From assembly GCA_019057385.1 (NCBI GenBank), contig JAHQJS010000007.1, forward strand, positions 773,685 to 837,684: a stretch of 64,000 bases of DNA, given 5' to 3'. Shown here piece by piece: positions 35,697 to 45,400 of this stretch (the stretch's first letter is position 1; each line of letters starts with the position of its first letter). The notes under the pieces were generated by a model. The model did no database searches, was not told where the DNA came from, and saw only the letters and a program-made list of their open reading frames with translations. Source of the DNA: Candidatus Borrarchaeum weybense. GTDB lineage: Archaea; Asgardarchaeota; Sifarchaeia; Borrarchaeales; Borrarchaeaceae. The position numbers were made by a program, and so were the translations under genes.

Positions 35697-35790
35697 CACT
35701 CTAAAGTAACAGGCTTCTAGAAGCGGGAGTTTTGACTATTTTATTTCATTTTTTTTTGTCGATGAACTACCTCGCCCCCCAAGAGAATCG
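35697..35790 (-). repeat. Solo TnpB-element end fragments
   Basis: On the minus strand the sequence ends GCGAGGTAGTTCATC (about 35758-35772), the same AGGTAGTTCA-type end as the TnpB elements at 39.2, 40.5 and 63.9 kb. A second stem, GCTTCTAGAAGC, lies at about 35713-35724. No coding part remains. It sits between the coiled-coil gene and thrS. Confidence 0.5.
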
Positions 35791-35821
35791 CATTTTAGTA
35801 TAAGAGCAGTGGAACTAGAAA

Positions 35822-37726
35822 CTACATAGAAACGAAAGTAGGTCTCCTAGAAAGTCGTTTTAATGATGGAGATAATGGGACAAAGACTCTTTCCTTTATT
35901 AGAGATGTGATTTCCTTGATAAGGTCATCGAAACGGATATTATTTCGTGATTCTCCGTCAGCCCTTGTTCGGACAGAAACTGTATTATTTTCTATTTCTT
36001 TATCACCAATAACAATTATATAGGGAATCCATTCTCGCTCTGCTTGTCGAATCTTTTTACTTAAAGTTTCATCTCGATCATCTAAGTCAACTCTAATTTT
36101 AGCACTTTCCACTTTTTGCATTAGTGTTTCACAATAGGAAACGTGACGATCTGTAATAGGAATAACTCTCACTTGAGTTGGTGACAACCATAGAGGAAAC
36201 ATGGGAGTTTTGCCTTTTTTCTGATCGATTGCTGCCCCCTCTAATAATGCATATACAATTCGTTCAACTGCACCAGACGGTGAACTGTGAGTAATGATTG
36301 GAAAAACCTTCTCGCCCTTCTCATTTATATAAGTGATATCATATCGTTTTGCTGACTCCACATCAATTTGAACAGTGGAGAGTGCTGCTACCTTTTTGAC
36401 AAAGTCAACGAAATTAAATTCAAATTTAAGAATCCAATAAAAGTATCTGGCAGGAAATAATTCAATTAATGCAGGTTTTTTTAGTGCCTTAGCAATCAGA
36501 GTTACCAACCAATCGCGATGCTCTTCGAAAAATTCTTGACTCATACGAAATGCTGCTTCATATTCAAAGTTAAAATCAGCCATTAATGATGCTGCAAGAA
36601 AATATTGCTCTTCAAATTCTTGGAGAACTGAAGTGATATCCGCCGCACATGCATGTAAATCAGGCATTGTAAAAGCTCTCAGTCTCCTTAAAGCGACTAC
36701 CTCTCCACGTTTTTCTCTTCTAAAACTCGGAGCTAGTTCATAGATTCTTAAAGGCAAGTTTTTGTAGCTAAGATTAGTATCTGCCAAAAGAAAGAACTGA
36801 CCGAAATCAGAAGCGTATCGAAGGAAAAGTTCTTTATCCCCTGAATGGACACGATATTGACGTGCAGGGAACCTAGAAACTTGTTCTCTAAGTACTGGAT
36901 TTTCAAGGTCATACATGAGCGGTGTATCCAAGGGCAGTGCACCGAACTCATTCACAACCTTATTATAAACATGTTCTTCAACTATATGGCGTAATGTCGT
37001 GCCCTTAGCATACCACCGCATGTTACCAGGATCAGCTCCAGGTTCATAATCAGCAAATTCATGTCGTCTCATAAGATCAATGTGTGGTGGTTTACCTTTT
37101 TCCTCTCTTTCTTTGGCAAGTTCATAAAGTAAGAAGTCCCTTAGATTCTCATGTTCCCTAAAATTAAAAGGGATTTCTGTTCTTAGTTTTCTTGATTCTC
37201 CTTCGTCTTTTATTTCGACTTTTATAAGTTGATTATTCGGAGTTAATACGTAAAAGTCGGAGGGTGGATGTTCTTCAACAATAATTTCTTCTTTTTCCTT
37301 CTGAGTGATATCTACAACTCGTAGAGTTTCTGCTCGTGGATGACCAATACAATTCACATTGAAAGCCTTATACCATCCAAATGGTGATCTTATTACATTA
37401 TAGCCTTTTTCAGAGAGTAATTCACTTAAACGTTTCAAAATTTGCTTAGCTGCTGCCGGTGATGATAGTTGTGAGCTTAAGTGAGCATAAGGATAAATTA
37501 CGATATTTGACTCCCCTAGTTCTTCAGCTAATTCTCGAATTTTCTCTGAAGCTTGCTCTATTGCCATTTCAGTATTTTCTTCATCAGATTTTTCTACAGA
37601 AATGAAAATAACCAGTACGCGTTCAGAAGTCTCATATTGTCCATATTCAATTTCTTCTGCATCTTTAGTCGCTTTTTGCTTCACCTCATAGCTGAAACCA
37701 TTCGAATGGATTGACAATAGTTTCAA
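35822..37726 (-). CDS. thrS: Threonyl-tRNA synthetase, archaeal type
   Basis: 634 residues from the TTG at 37726, preferred because AGGTGA sits 5 nt upstream and MKLLSIHSNGFSYEVKQKA is the family start; a GTG three codons earlier is in frame. Residues 1 to about 145 form the archaeal D-aminoacyl-tRNA deacylase-like editing domain. Class II motifs follow: motif 2 APSFRREKRGEVVALRRLRA, motif 3 HSSPSGAVERIVYALLEG. The C-terminal anticodon domain has TPTQVRVIPITDRHVSYCET-type strands (VRVIPITDRHVSYC) and KIRQAEREWIPYIIVIGDKE. It charges tRNA-Thr and hydrolyses Ser-tRNA-Thr. It stands alone. Confidence 0.95.
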   Translation of the reverse strand: MKLLSIHSNGFSYEVKQKATKDAEEIEYGQYETSERVLVIFISVEKSDEENTEMAIEQASEKIRELAEELGESNIVIYPYAHLSSQLSSPAAAKQILKRLSELLSEKGYNVIRSPFGWYKAFNVNCIGHPRAETLRVVDITQKEKEEIIVEEHPPSDFYVLTPNNQLIKVEIKDEGESRKLRTEIPFNFREHENLRDFLLYELAKEREEKGKPPHIDLMRRHEFADYEPGADPGNMRWYAKGTTLRHIVEEHVYNKVVNEFGALPLDTPLMYDLENPVLREQVSRFPARQYRVHSGDKELFLRYASDFGQFFLLADTNLSYKNLPLRIYELAPSFRREKRGEVVALRRLRAFTMPDLHACAADITSVLQEFEEQYFLAASLMADFNFEYEAAFRMSQEFFEEHRDWLVTLIAKALKKPALIELFPARYFYWILKFEFNFVDFVKKVAALSTVQIDVESAKRYDITYINEKGEKVFPIITHSSPSGAVERIVYALLEGAAIDQKKGKTPMFPLWLSPTQVRVIPITDRHVSYCETLMQKVESAKIRVDLDDRDETLSKKIRQAEREWIPYIIVIGDKEIENNTVSVRTRADGESRNNIRFDDLIKEITSLIKERVFVPLSPSLKRLSRRPTFVSM

Positions 37727-37965
37727 GAGATTCACCTATCTATTTTGGATAGTCGTTTTCATTAGCCTATTTAACTTTGTCGGCGGAAAGTCTTAATTAT
37801 TAAATCTAAGTTGTACTCTAGTGAATCATAGGAAGAGTGTCTGAACCGTAAGATTTTTAACTTGTGCGACGAGAAGTCCCCTTGCGACAGCTGGAAGATG
37901 AAAGCCGCTAGCTTTATATTGTTTTTTGAGGTAGAAGTATTGGTAAAAGAGTCTGCGTGAAGCCC

Positions 37966-39246
37966 ATGAAACTGACACAGAAAATTCGGATCTTTCCGAC
38001 TCCTGAACAGGAAGAAGTGCTCTGGAAACTATCGGAGAAATGCAGACTCATCTATAATTTTGCCCTTGCCGAACGAAGGCACGCCTATCGACACGGCATT
38101 AAGGGCGTGAATTATCGCAAACAGCAAAACGACCTGCCAAGGATCAAAAAGCAATACCCTGAATATACTTGGGTGTATTCGAAGGTGTTACAGTATGTGT
38201 TGAGGTCATTAGCCGCCGATTATGAGTCGTTCTTTGCCCTTCGAAAAAATGGGTACGCCGAGGCCCGCTCCCCGCGATATAAAGGCAAACAGTACTTCAC
38301 CACCATAGTCTATAACCAGTCAGGATTCAAGCTAGAACAAGGAACAATTTCCTTTTCCCATAACTACAATGATATCCCTTTGGGGTTCGCCCTGCCAGAA
38401 AAATTCTCTTTTGACAACACGCAGGTCAAACAGGTCGCCATCTCCGCACAACGAAATCGCTATTTTGTGACCATCACCCACCAGGTGGAAGAACCGGCCT
38501 ATGTGGATAACGAGCAGTACCAGGCCATTGACTTGGGTGTTACTCACATCGTGACTGCGGTAAACTCCCAGGGAAAGTTCTTGGTAGTAAATAATCAGCG
38601 TCCAGACAAATACTGGAATCCCAAAATCGCCAGGATTCAAGCGCGGCGGGACAGGTGTAAGAAATTCAGCAACAGGTGGAAGCTCTTCAACCGTATCAAA
38701 CGCAAGTACGAGCGGAAACGTGATGCACAGCTAAAAAATTTCCAGCACAAACTCAGTACGAAGTTAGTGAACAACACGAAGGCGAATACCCTTATTGTGG
38801 GCGATCTTGAGATCAAAGCGATGGCACAGTCAAAGAATGTGCCGAACTTTATAAGATCGGGATTAAACCGCGCCACACAGAACACGGGTACGCTGGGGCG
38901 GTTCGTGCATTTTCTAACCTACAAATCGAAACGAGTAGGTAAAAGATTAATAGAATTTGACGAATGCAATACCTCCCGAGAGTGTTATGTGTGTGGAAAA
39001 CTTCATTATATGCCAATATGGCAGCGAGTTATGAATTGTGAGTGTGGTAACGTGATTACTAGAGACAAAAATAGTTGCGTGGTGCTCATGAAACGTTACC
39101 TATCACAGAATGCTAAGTGGACAGGCTATCAAGCATTCCTTGATAATCTGCGACAAACAGCCAAAGGTAAAACGAAAGTACCCAGTCCCAGTGATGGATA
39201 TGGTTTGGAGGACTCGCAGGAAGCCCCCTCTGTCAAGGTGGGGTAG
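37966..39246 (+). CDS. tnpB: TnpB-family RNA-guided nuclease (IS1341 type)
   Basis: 426 residues from ATG 37966 (GTG 37957 possible). It opens KLTQKIRIFPTPEQEEVLWK with the N-terminal helix-turn-helix and WED parts. RuvC residues: AIDLGVTHIVTAVN (Asp, about 188-201), NTLIVGDLEIKAM (Glu, about 281), and RDKNSCVVLMKRYL (Asp, about 369). The zinc finger is CNTSRECYVCG then NCECG: the usual TS-x-x-C-x2-CG form is TSRECYVCG. D-x-N-S replaces the common D-x-N-A/G. TnpB proteins cut DNA guided by an RNA made from the element's right end. Confidence 0.88.
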   Translation: MKLTQKIRIFPTPEQEEVLWKLSEKCRLIYNFALAERRHAYRHGIKGVNYRKQQNDLPRIKKQYPEYTWVYSKVLQYVLRSLAADYESFFALRKNGYAEARSPRYKGKQYFTTIVYNQSGFKLEQGTISFSHNYNDIPLGFALPEKFSFDNTQVKQVAISAQRNRYFVTITHQVEEPAYVDNEQYQAIDLGVTHIVTAVNSQGKFLVVNNQRPDKYWNPKIARIQARRDRCKKFSNRWKLFNRIKRKYERKRDAQLKNFQHKLSTKLVNNTKANTLIVGDLEIKAMAQSKNVPNFIRSGLNRATQNTGTLGRFVHFLTYKSKRVGKRLIEFDECNTSRECYVCGKLHYMPIWQRVMNCECGNVITRDKNSCVVLMKRYLSQNAKWTGYQAFLDNLRQTAKGKTKVPSPSDGYGLEDSQEAPSVKVG

Positions 39247-39254
39247 TTCACGAA
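39216..39254 (+). ncRNA. TnpB right end / putative guide-RNA end
   Basis: The end of tnpB overlaps a hairpin (CCCC 39225-39228 with GGGG 39240-39243) followed by TAGTTCAC. In characterised TnpB systems the omega-RNA scaffold ends here and the adjacent genomic bases give the guide. Its presence is inferred from position. Confidence 0.4.
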
Positions 39255-39311
39255 TCTATCTGATTTCATGTTAACCAAGTCATAGCCTATTGAAGATTTT
39301 GATTTTCGACG

Positions 39312-40436
39312 GTGAGAACACTGCTAAACGATAAAGAAATAACTAGAGAACGAATACGATTACAATGCTTAGGCATAAAGAGCGAAGGAATTCATAAAGG
39401 TAGAAAAGGAGGAGCTGGTCCAACTGGTGGCAGATCTATGATTTTTCCCAATGGGACACTAGGAAATGTGCCACTCAGAGGAAATTTCGTACGTAGTTCT
39501 CCTTATACGTTAAGGGAAGTTGATACAGAGGTATATGAAATCTGGCACGACTTACGTGAAGAGTCAATAATGAAAGTAGGCTTCGTTCCTAGACCAAAGT
39601 TTTATGATAAACTCACTACAGACGATATTCCGATGTGGAAGCTTTCCGCACTTCACGGCGCCGATTGCGTTGCAACAACGTTAAACAGGTATTGTTTCCT
39701 CTGGCGGAAAGGAAAACAGTGTAGGTTCTGCTCGATTGAAATGGCAATAAAATCACATAACGGGATAAGTTTAGCAATCAAGAAACCTCGGTGGTTTCGT
39801 GAAGTTGTCGTCGAAGCATACAAAGAGGGAGTCTGTAACCACATTACCTTAACTTCTGGGACACCAGGCACTCCAGACAAAGGCTGCAAATTAACAGCAG
39901 ATGTTGTCAGTGAGGTAAAACGCTATGTAAATGTTCCAATTCATGGTCAGGTTGCCCCATTAGACGAAGATAAATTTCATTATTATGATATGCTCAGGGA
40001 TTCAGGCCTTGATACCCTTGGAATACATGCAGATGTTATCGATCCAGAGGTCATAAAGGTCATGTGCCCTGGAAAAGAAGATTTTGGATGGGAAAAATAT
40101 ATCAAAGCATGGAAATATGTTGTAGAACTCTTTGGTGAAAATCAGGTTACATCATTTGTATTAGCAGGTCTCGGAGAAAGAGATGATGTTCTTATTGAAG
40201 GCATGAAAAGAATGGCCAGCATCGGTGTCATTCCATATTTGATACCATTTAGGCCCTTACCAGAAACACCTCTTGCCGATGCACGACCTCCAGATCCTGA
40301 AAGAATGATTCGACTTTTTGGAGAGTTGCAACAAATTGTTTTAGATGCAGGTCTCGATGTATTTAAGAATAAAGGTGGCTGTATGAGATGTGGGGCCTGT
40401 AGTTCCAACAGAGAAGCAATTAAGTATGGAGTTTAA
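39312..40436 (+). CDS. Radical SAM enzyme, MSMEG_0568-like
   Basis: 374 residues from a GTG. The order GRKGGAGPTGGRSMIF, PMWKLSALHGADCVATTLNR, RYCFLWRKGKQCRFCSIE (radical SAM C-x7-C-x2-C), CNHITLTSGTPGTPDKGCKL, HADVIDPEVIKVMCPGK and FVLAGLGERDD follows the MSMEG_0568 family of Nit1 clusters. The C-terminal GGCMRCGACSS is the extra cysteine motif of that group. In bacteria it is linked to a nitrilase, an acetyltransferase and others; none is found here, so this is an orphan member. Substrate unknown. Confidence 0.85.
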   Translation: MRTLLNDKEITRERIRLQCLGIKSEGIHKGRKGGAGPTGGRSMIFPNGTLGNVPLRGNFVRSSPYTLREVDTEVYEIWHDLREESIMKVGFVPRPKFYDKLTTDDIPMWKLSALHGADCVATTLNRYCFLWRKGKQCRFCSIEMAIKSHNGISLAIKKPRWFREVVVEAYKEGVCNHITLTSGTPGTPDKGCKLTADVVSEVKRYVNVPIHGQVAPLDEDKFHYYDMLRDSGLDTLGIHADVIDPEVIKVMCPGKEDFGWEKYIKAWKYVVELFGENQVTSFVLAGLGERDDVLIEGMKRMASIGVIPYLIPFRPLPETPLADARPPDPERMIRLFGELQQIVLDAGLDVFKNKGGCMRCGACSSNREAIKYGV

Positions 40437-40479
40437 TTTACAAAATTTGTTTTTTTTTGAAATTTACTAGTAGCTAAGC

Positions 40480-40515
40480 AAGAAAGCACCACAGCTTTAG
40501 CTTGAGGTAGTTCAC
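40480..40515 (+). repeat. Solo TnpB-element right end
   Basis: GCACCACAGCTTTAGCTTGAGG followed by TAGTTCAC mirrors the end of the element at 39216-39251. No open frame leads into it. It is probably the last trace of a lost element. Confidence 0.55.
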
Positions 40516-40635
40516 ATTAAGACATTCAATTGGTTAAAAGATGTTATTTTGATTTTTAGTTATAGCCTTTTTTTGAAAGCGATTGAAGTAACAAATAAAT
40601 AGCACGAAAATAAATCAGGAATTGGAGAGAAATTA

Positions 40636-41085
40636 ATGACAACACACGAGAAAAGTAAGTTTCAATCACTTTCCGAACTGTTAGAAAAATTAAATGAAAA
40701 GGGAAATTTTGATGCGAGCGCTATTGCCAGTGAAGATGGTCTTGTCATGGCAGAACACATCCGTAATAACCTCAGCAGAGAAGCTTTAGCAGCAGTTTCT
40801 GCCCTTGTTTATGCTATGGGACAAAGAACCCAAGATTATCTAAAATTAAAGAAGATTTATGGTATTGGTTTTGATTCACCTTTGGGTCGTATTTATTTTC
40901 GTCCAATTGCTATCCGTGAAGATAAGAGAAAAACGAATTTGATATTAACAGTAATTGGAAACAATTCGACCCCTAGTTTTAAAGAAAGGCTTAATATCTT
41001 ATTATTTAAACGTTCTTTGGTTGAAACGCTTTTAGATTGGGCAAAACAATCCATAATTCAAATATTCAATGAATCTACTATCTAA
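40636..41085 (+). CDS. Roadblock/LC7 domain protein
   Basis: 149 residues. ELLEKLNEKGNFDASAIASE, then DGLVMAEHIRNNLSREALAA and VSALVYAMGQRTQ give the helix, the DGL-V turn and the second helix of roadblock domains. GIGFDSPLGRIYFRPIA and NLILTVIGNN are the later strands. A C-terminal helix is fused beyond the domain. Roadblock proteins in Asgard archaea and bacteria act with small Ras-like GTPases; no GTPase is seen near. Preceded by GGAGAGAAATTA. Confidence 0.8.
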   Translation: MTTHEKSKFQSLSELLEKLNEKGNFDASAIASEDGLVMAEHIRNNLSREALAAVSALVYAMGQRTQDYLKLKKIYGIGFDSPLGRIYFRPIAIREDKRKTNLILTVIGNNSTPSFKERLNILLFKRSLVETLLDWAKQSIIQIFNESTI

Positions 41086-41316
41086 AATACTTTAAGTTTG
41101 CCTAACTTAGCTTTGAATGAACTTATAGTCAATTGAAATTTCGGATTTGGATTATTTGTAGTCATTCTTTCAAGCAATTTCTTTTGCGTTTAGCACTTTC
41201 TTCTGATATTATAACATACCTCACCTAAGATTCAATAAAATCTTATTCGAAACAACAAAAATGTTTAACAACTGACTTTAATTACATCGTGATAATCAAT
41301 AATTCAGAGAAGGGAA

Positions 41317-42714
41317 ATGTTTATGGAAATTCAAAGTTTCCTTGAAGAAATCGTCGGAGAGCAATATGTACTTGCTGAAGACTTCGAAAAGATTGTTTAT
41401 TCGAGAGATGCAAGTATTGAGCCACCAATATTGCCAGATTATGTCGTAAGACCGAGAACTATTGAAGAAATTCAAAAAATCGTAAAATTGATTAATTCGG
41501 CATCCCATAGACACCCAATTCATATCAGATGCTCTTCAACAGCTTATTGGGGAGGTGGTGTACCTACTAAGGGAGGCATTATCCTTGATTTAAGCAGAAT
41601 GAATAAAATCATAGAAATAAACGAGGATACACAATGCGTCACGGTAGAGCCAGGTATCACGTTTGGTGAATTATTTGCAGCCTTGGAACAGAAAGGATAC
41701 AGAATAGGCGAACGACCAGAATCTGCATACTCTGCTTGTGTAGGAGGGCATGTTGCATCAATGGGTGCTGGTTTGGGACAATATATCTTTGGAAATCAAG
41801 GAGATCAGGTAACAGGATTAAATGTTGTGTTACCTGATGGTACACTCTTAACTACAGGGTCTGGTGCCCTTGAAAATACTCCAAAATTTACCAAATGGAT
41901 ATTCGGCCCTGATCTTTCAGGCTTATTTATTGGTTCAGAGGGAGTCCTAGGAGTTATTGTTGAGGTCACATTGAAACTTTATCCACTTCCAAGAGCTATG
42001 ACATTTGCTACTTTTGCCTTCGAGAATATTGAAGACGCCATAGAAGCTGTGTATCAAATTCAAAGAGGACCATTTTCGATCCAATATTTATCCTGTTTTG
42101 AAGGCGCCAGTTTTGTTAAAACATATCCGCAACTTGATTGGGGAAGCAAAGCTAAGCATGGCATTGTATTAACAATAGTGATTGAAGGTAGGAGTAAAGA
42201 AGATGCAGCCATTCAAAAAGAAGAGATAACACAAGAAGCGTTTAGACACCGCGGGGAAGATTTGGGGGAGGCATTTGCACGTGATATTTTCTGGAAAAAT
42301 CGATATAACTGGGCAGTAACGCGAACACTTCGAAAAGGTCTGAGAACAATTATTTTATTTCGCGTTCCAACGAAAAAAATACCCCTATTCTGGGAAGAAA
42401 CCCGTACTATCGGTGATCAGTTTGATCTCAAAATTGGACGGAGCTGCCAAGCAAGAAGTCGCCATTTTATTAGTTATCATCCCTCAATTCGCTATTCAGA
42501 AAAGACTCCTGAAATATGGGAAAAGGTCAAAGAATGTAAAAATGCGCTATACCTACGATTTATCGAACTAGGTGGAATGCCATGTCGATTACCTGGACAA
42601 TTGCCTGAATCTATTACACATAAATTCAAACACTACCTATTATTTCTTAGAAGACTAAAAACATGTATCGACCCCAATAATATTTTTTCATCAAGCAAAA
42701 TAGTTGGGTTGTAG
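41317..42714 (+). CDS. FAD-binding oxidase (GlcD/lactate dehydrogenase type)
   Basis: 465 residues; a second ATG two codons in (41323) is better spaced from AGAAGGGA. The PCMH-type FAD domain shows YVVRPRTIEEIQKIVKLINS, then GGIILDLSRMNKIIEI, VEPGITFGELFAALEQKGY and LFIGSEGVLGVIVEVTLKLY. The C-terminal half ends IDPNNIFSSSKIVG. It oxidises a 2-hydroxy acid or similar, passing electrons to the next gene's iron-sulfur protein (11-bp overlap). A second such pair is at 50310-53049. Confidence 0.88.
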   Translation: MFMEIQSFLEEIVGEQYVLAEDFEKIVYSRDASIEPPILPDYVVRPRTIEEIQKIVKLINSASHRHPIHIRCSSTAYWGGGVPTKGGIILDLSRMNKIIEINEDTQCVTVEPGITFGELFAALEQKGYRIGERPESAYSACVGGHVASMGAGLGQYIFGNQGDQVTGLNVVLPDGTLLTTGSGALENTPKFTKWIFGPDLSGLFIGSEGVLGVIVEVTLKLYPLPRAMTFATFAFENIEDAIEAVYQIQRGPFSIQYLSCFEGASFVKTYPQLDWGSKAKHGIVLTIVIEGRSKEDAAIQKEEITQEAFRHRGEDLGEAFARDIFWKNRYNWAVTRTLRKGLRTIILFRVPTKKIPLFWEETRTIGDQFDLKIGRSCQARSRHFISYHPSIRYSEKTPEIWEKVKECKNALYLRFIELGGMPCRLPGQLPESITHKFKHYLLFLRRLKTCIDPNNIFSSSKIVGL

Positions 42715-43879
42715 AAAATTGCTTATATCGAAACCAGAAGTTCTTACTGATGCACTATATAAGTGCGGACGATGCTCTTATTGTAGAGGATGTAATGCAG
42801 AAACACCAATCATCTGTCCAGCCTATGAACTTACAGATAAACTTGAAACAGTTTCTCCTAAAGGACGATTACAGATTGCAAGACGTCTTTTTGAAGGATC
42901 TATACAGCCCAGTAAAGAACTCTCAGAAGCTTTCTTTTTATGTCCTCTATGTGGAGATTGTCGAGATAAGTGTATTGAGGGGATAGATACTACGGAAGTA
43001 TTTGAAGTTATACGAGAAGTATTAGTTAAAGAAAATGCCGGAATAGATACTCATTCAAAGTTTATGGGGTCAATAGTCGAAAACAATAATCCCTATTTCG
43101 AACCGCATGAAAAGCGATTAGCATGGTTGCCAAAACAGCTCTCACCAAGTAATCCAATGACACCAGAATATGCTTATTTTGTTGGATGTACCTCTGCTTA
43201 CCGAAGGCAACCAATAGCAGTAGCTACCACGGAAATCCTCCAGACAGCGAAAGTGAAATTCACTTTTATGGACGAAGTTTGTTGTGGGTCACCTTTACTA
43301 AGAACTGGTCATAAAGAGGTTGCCAAGAAACTTGCGAAAAAAAACATTGAGACGATCAAAAAAACTGGCGTTAAAAAGGTCATCACCAGTTGTGCTGGAT
43401 GTTATAGGACGCTTAAAAAGGATTATCCAATACTTCTTGAGCAAGAACTTCCATTCGAAGTGATTCATTCAGCAGAGCTACTCGCAGAATTAATTAAAGA
43501 CGATCAATTAGAACTTTCAGAAGGCACGCCGATGAAGGTGACATATCACGATCCTTGTCACCTAGGTAGACACGTAGGGGTATACGAGCCTCCAAGGGAC
43601 GTTTTAAAACACATTCCAAATCTCAAATTTATTGAGATGACTGAAAATAGAAATAACGCACTTTGTTGTGGTGCGGGAGGAGGGTTTAGAGCGGGATATA
43701 AAGACCTGTCAATTGATTTAGCGGCTTTACGTGTGTCTCAAGTTAAAAATATAGATGCAGAAATTCTCTCCTCATCATGCCCATTCTGTCATTACAATCT
43801 CGAACTAGGACGAGATAAAATAGATAAAAACATAAAAATCGCAGATATTACGGAACTAATAGCAAGGCGACTTCTTTAG
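42704..43879 (+). CDS. Iron-sulfur CCG-domain oxidoreductase subunit (GlcF/HdrD-like)
   Basis: 391 residues from a TTG overlapping the FAD gene. The N-terminus has C-x2-C-x2-C ferredoxin-like motifs (CGRCSYCRGC...CPAY, then CPLCGDCRDKCIEG). Two intact CCG domains follow: VCCGSPLLRTGH with SCAGCYRTL, and HDPCHLGRHVG with ALCCGAGGGF and SSCPFCHYNLEL. In HdrB/HdrD these bind noncubane [4Fe-4S] clusters. It is the electron-transfer partner of the oxidase and could link to a quinone, a disulfide or ETF. Confidence 0.88.
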   Translation: MGCRKLLISKPEVLTDALYKCGRCSYCRGCNAETPIICPAYELTDKLETVSPKGRLQIARRLFEGSIQPSKELSEAFFLCPLCGDCRDKCIEGIDTTEVFEVIREVLVKENAGIDTHSKFMGSIVENNNPYFEPHEKRLAWLPKQLSPSNPMTPEYAYFVGCTSAYRRQPIAVATTEILQTAKVKFTFMDEVCCGSPLLRTGHKEVAKKLAKKNIETIKKTGVKKVITSCAGCYRTLKKDYPILLEQELPFEVIHSAELLAELIKDDQLELSEGTPMKVTYHDPCHLGRHVGVYEPPRDVLKHIPNLKFIEMTENRNNALCCGAGGGFRAGYKDLSIDLAALRVSQVKNIDAEILSSSCPFCHYNLELGRDKIDKNIKIADITELIARRLL

Positions 43880-43896
43880 CAAGGATGACGTTAATT

Positions 43897-45186
43897 ATGA
43901 CCGAAACGGATTTGTGGCTTCAAAAACTACAAGATGAGGATTCAAAGGTAAAAGAAGGTGCAGTATATGCTCTGGGTGAACTCGGTGACACAAGTGCTGT
44001 AGAGCCACTAATTATTATGCTCGAAGATCCTTCGTCTGATGTTCGAAAAAGTGCTGCGGTAGCATTAGGTTGGTTGAAAGACATACGAGCCGTAGATCCT
44101 CTTTTAAATTACCTCAAGAAGGCTCAAACAAGCGAGTTCAGTTCAATAACTTATGCACTCAGCGAATTAAAAGATAAGAAGGCAGTTGAACCGCTAATTC
44201 AAATAGCGCTTGGATCGGATTCTCAACAGATACGCAAACCGTGTATTCGTGCACTAGGTAAATTGAATGATAAGAGAGCGATAATCCCATTTTTAGAAAT
44301 TCTTTCAAACAAAGAAGCAAGAGATTTCCATATTTTCACTAATGAAACGCTTGACAGAATGTTAGATGACGAAGGAATTAAAACGCTTATCCAAGCGTTT
44401 GATTGTTCAAATGATGCTGTAAAATGGATTGCATCAAGAAAAATAAGGGAATTAAGCGAAAAAAGTTATGAGCCGCTGATCCAGGCTATAAAGGAAGGAA
44501 GTGGAGATATCAGAAAACATTCTATCATAACAATTGCAGAAATGAAAGAAATAAAGGATATTGCGTTCCTTAATCAATTTATTGAAGATGAAACCCTGAA
44601 ATATTATATAGCAATCGCCTTTGGAAAGCGTGGTAATACAAGAGCATTAGAGATCTTAATTGCGGGGCTTACACATCTTTCAGCATGGGTAAGAGAACAT
44701 TCGGCTTTGGCTTTAGGCATAATAAAGGAAAGAAAAGCCTTTGATGCGCTAATTATAGCATTGAAGGATACAGAACGAGAAGTTCGTGCGGCTGCTGCGT
44801 TTGCTCTTGGTGAACTAAAAGATGAAAAGGCTATCGATCCATTAATTCAAGCTATGATTTCTGAAAAGGGTGAGGATTGGTATACAAAAGGAGCTTTTGT
44901 TCGGGAAACTATTGCTAAAGCGCTTGGAGAAATAGGTGGCCACGCTTCAAAACCGCTTTTAGCAATCTTTGAAGAAAGTAAAGATTGGAACCTTCGTTTT
45001 ATTGCTGCTGTGGCTTTAGCATCAATGAAAAACCATGTCGGAATAAATTACTTAGTTCGAGGGTTGCTGCAGGGTACCTTATTTTTGCAATATGCGTGTC
45101 GTAGGATAATCAAAGAATTGGTCAAGGAAAATAAGATTTCGCCAGAAATACTCAAAAAACACCAATGGAGTTTCAGATGGGAATAA
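43897..45186 (+). CDS. HEAT-repeat (PBS lyase-type) protein, first copy
   Basis: 429 residues from the ATG at 43897, which matches the start of its paralog. HEAT repeats run through it: VKEGAVYALGELGDTSAVEP, VRKSAAVALGWLKDIRAVDP, REHSALALGIIKERKAFDAL and VRAAAAFALGELKDEKAIDP. Such proteins are scaffolds or assist prosthetic-group attachment. It directly follows the CCG gene by 17 bp. A 113-bp block (44140-44252) is identical with the second copy. Confidence 0.85.
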   Translation: MTETDLWLQKLQDEDSKVKEGAVYALGELGDTSAVEPLIIMLEDPSSDVRKSAAVALGWLKDIRAVDPLLNYLKKAQTSEFSSITYALSELKDKKAVEPLIQIALGSDSQQIRKPCIRALGKLNDKRAIIPFLEILSNKEARDFHIFTNETLDRMLDDEGIKTLIQAFDCSNDAVKWIASRKIRELSEKSYEPLIQAIKEGSGDIRKHSIITIAEMKEIKDIAFLNQFIEDETLKYYIAIAFGKRGNTRALEILIAGLTHLSAWVREHSALALGIIKERKAFDALIIALKDTEREVRAAAAFALGELKDEKAIDPLIQAMISEKGEDWYTKGAFVRETIAKALGEIGGHASKPLLAIFEESKDWNLRFIAAVALASMKNHVGINYLVRGLLQGTLFLQYACRRIIKELVKENKISPEILKKHQWSFRWE

Positions 45187-45400
45187 CAGCACTTAATTAT
45201 CTGATGGTTTTCTCTGCATCTTATGAATACCTTCTAATTAATTATCTCCAAAAACCTTAAAAGAATGGGGTTCAATTCATACCACCGCTGATTCAGTATG
45301 GTATTCTTAAGCCTTTATGTAAGTTCATCTCTTACATCATGCTGCTTTGTGCGAAGAAAAATGGTTCCTCTCTGAAAAAATCGCTATAAAGTGATTTTTT

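Larger units (their letters stand above)
37860..39254 (+). mobile_element. IS1341-type (TnpB-only) element
   Basis: The TnpB gene with its 3' hairpin and TAGTTCAC end (39244-39251) defines the right side. The left side is not certain; a stem near GACGAGAAGTCCCCTTGCGA at about 37867 may be the left end. No TnpA (Y1 transposase) gene is present, so the element moves in trans or is retained for its nuclease. GC content is visibly higher than the flanking genes. Confidence 0.65.
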
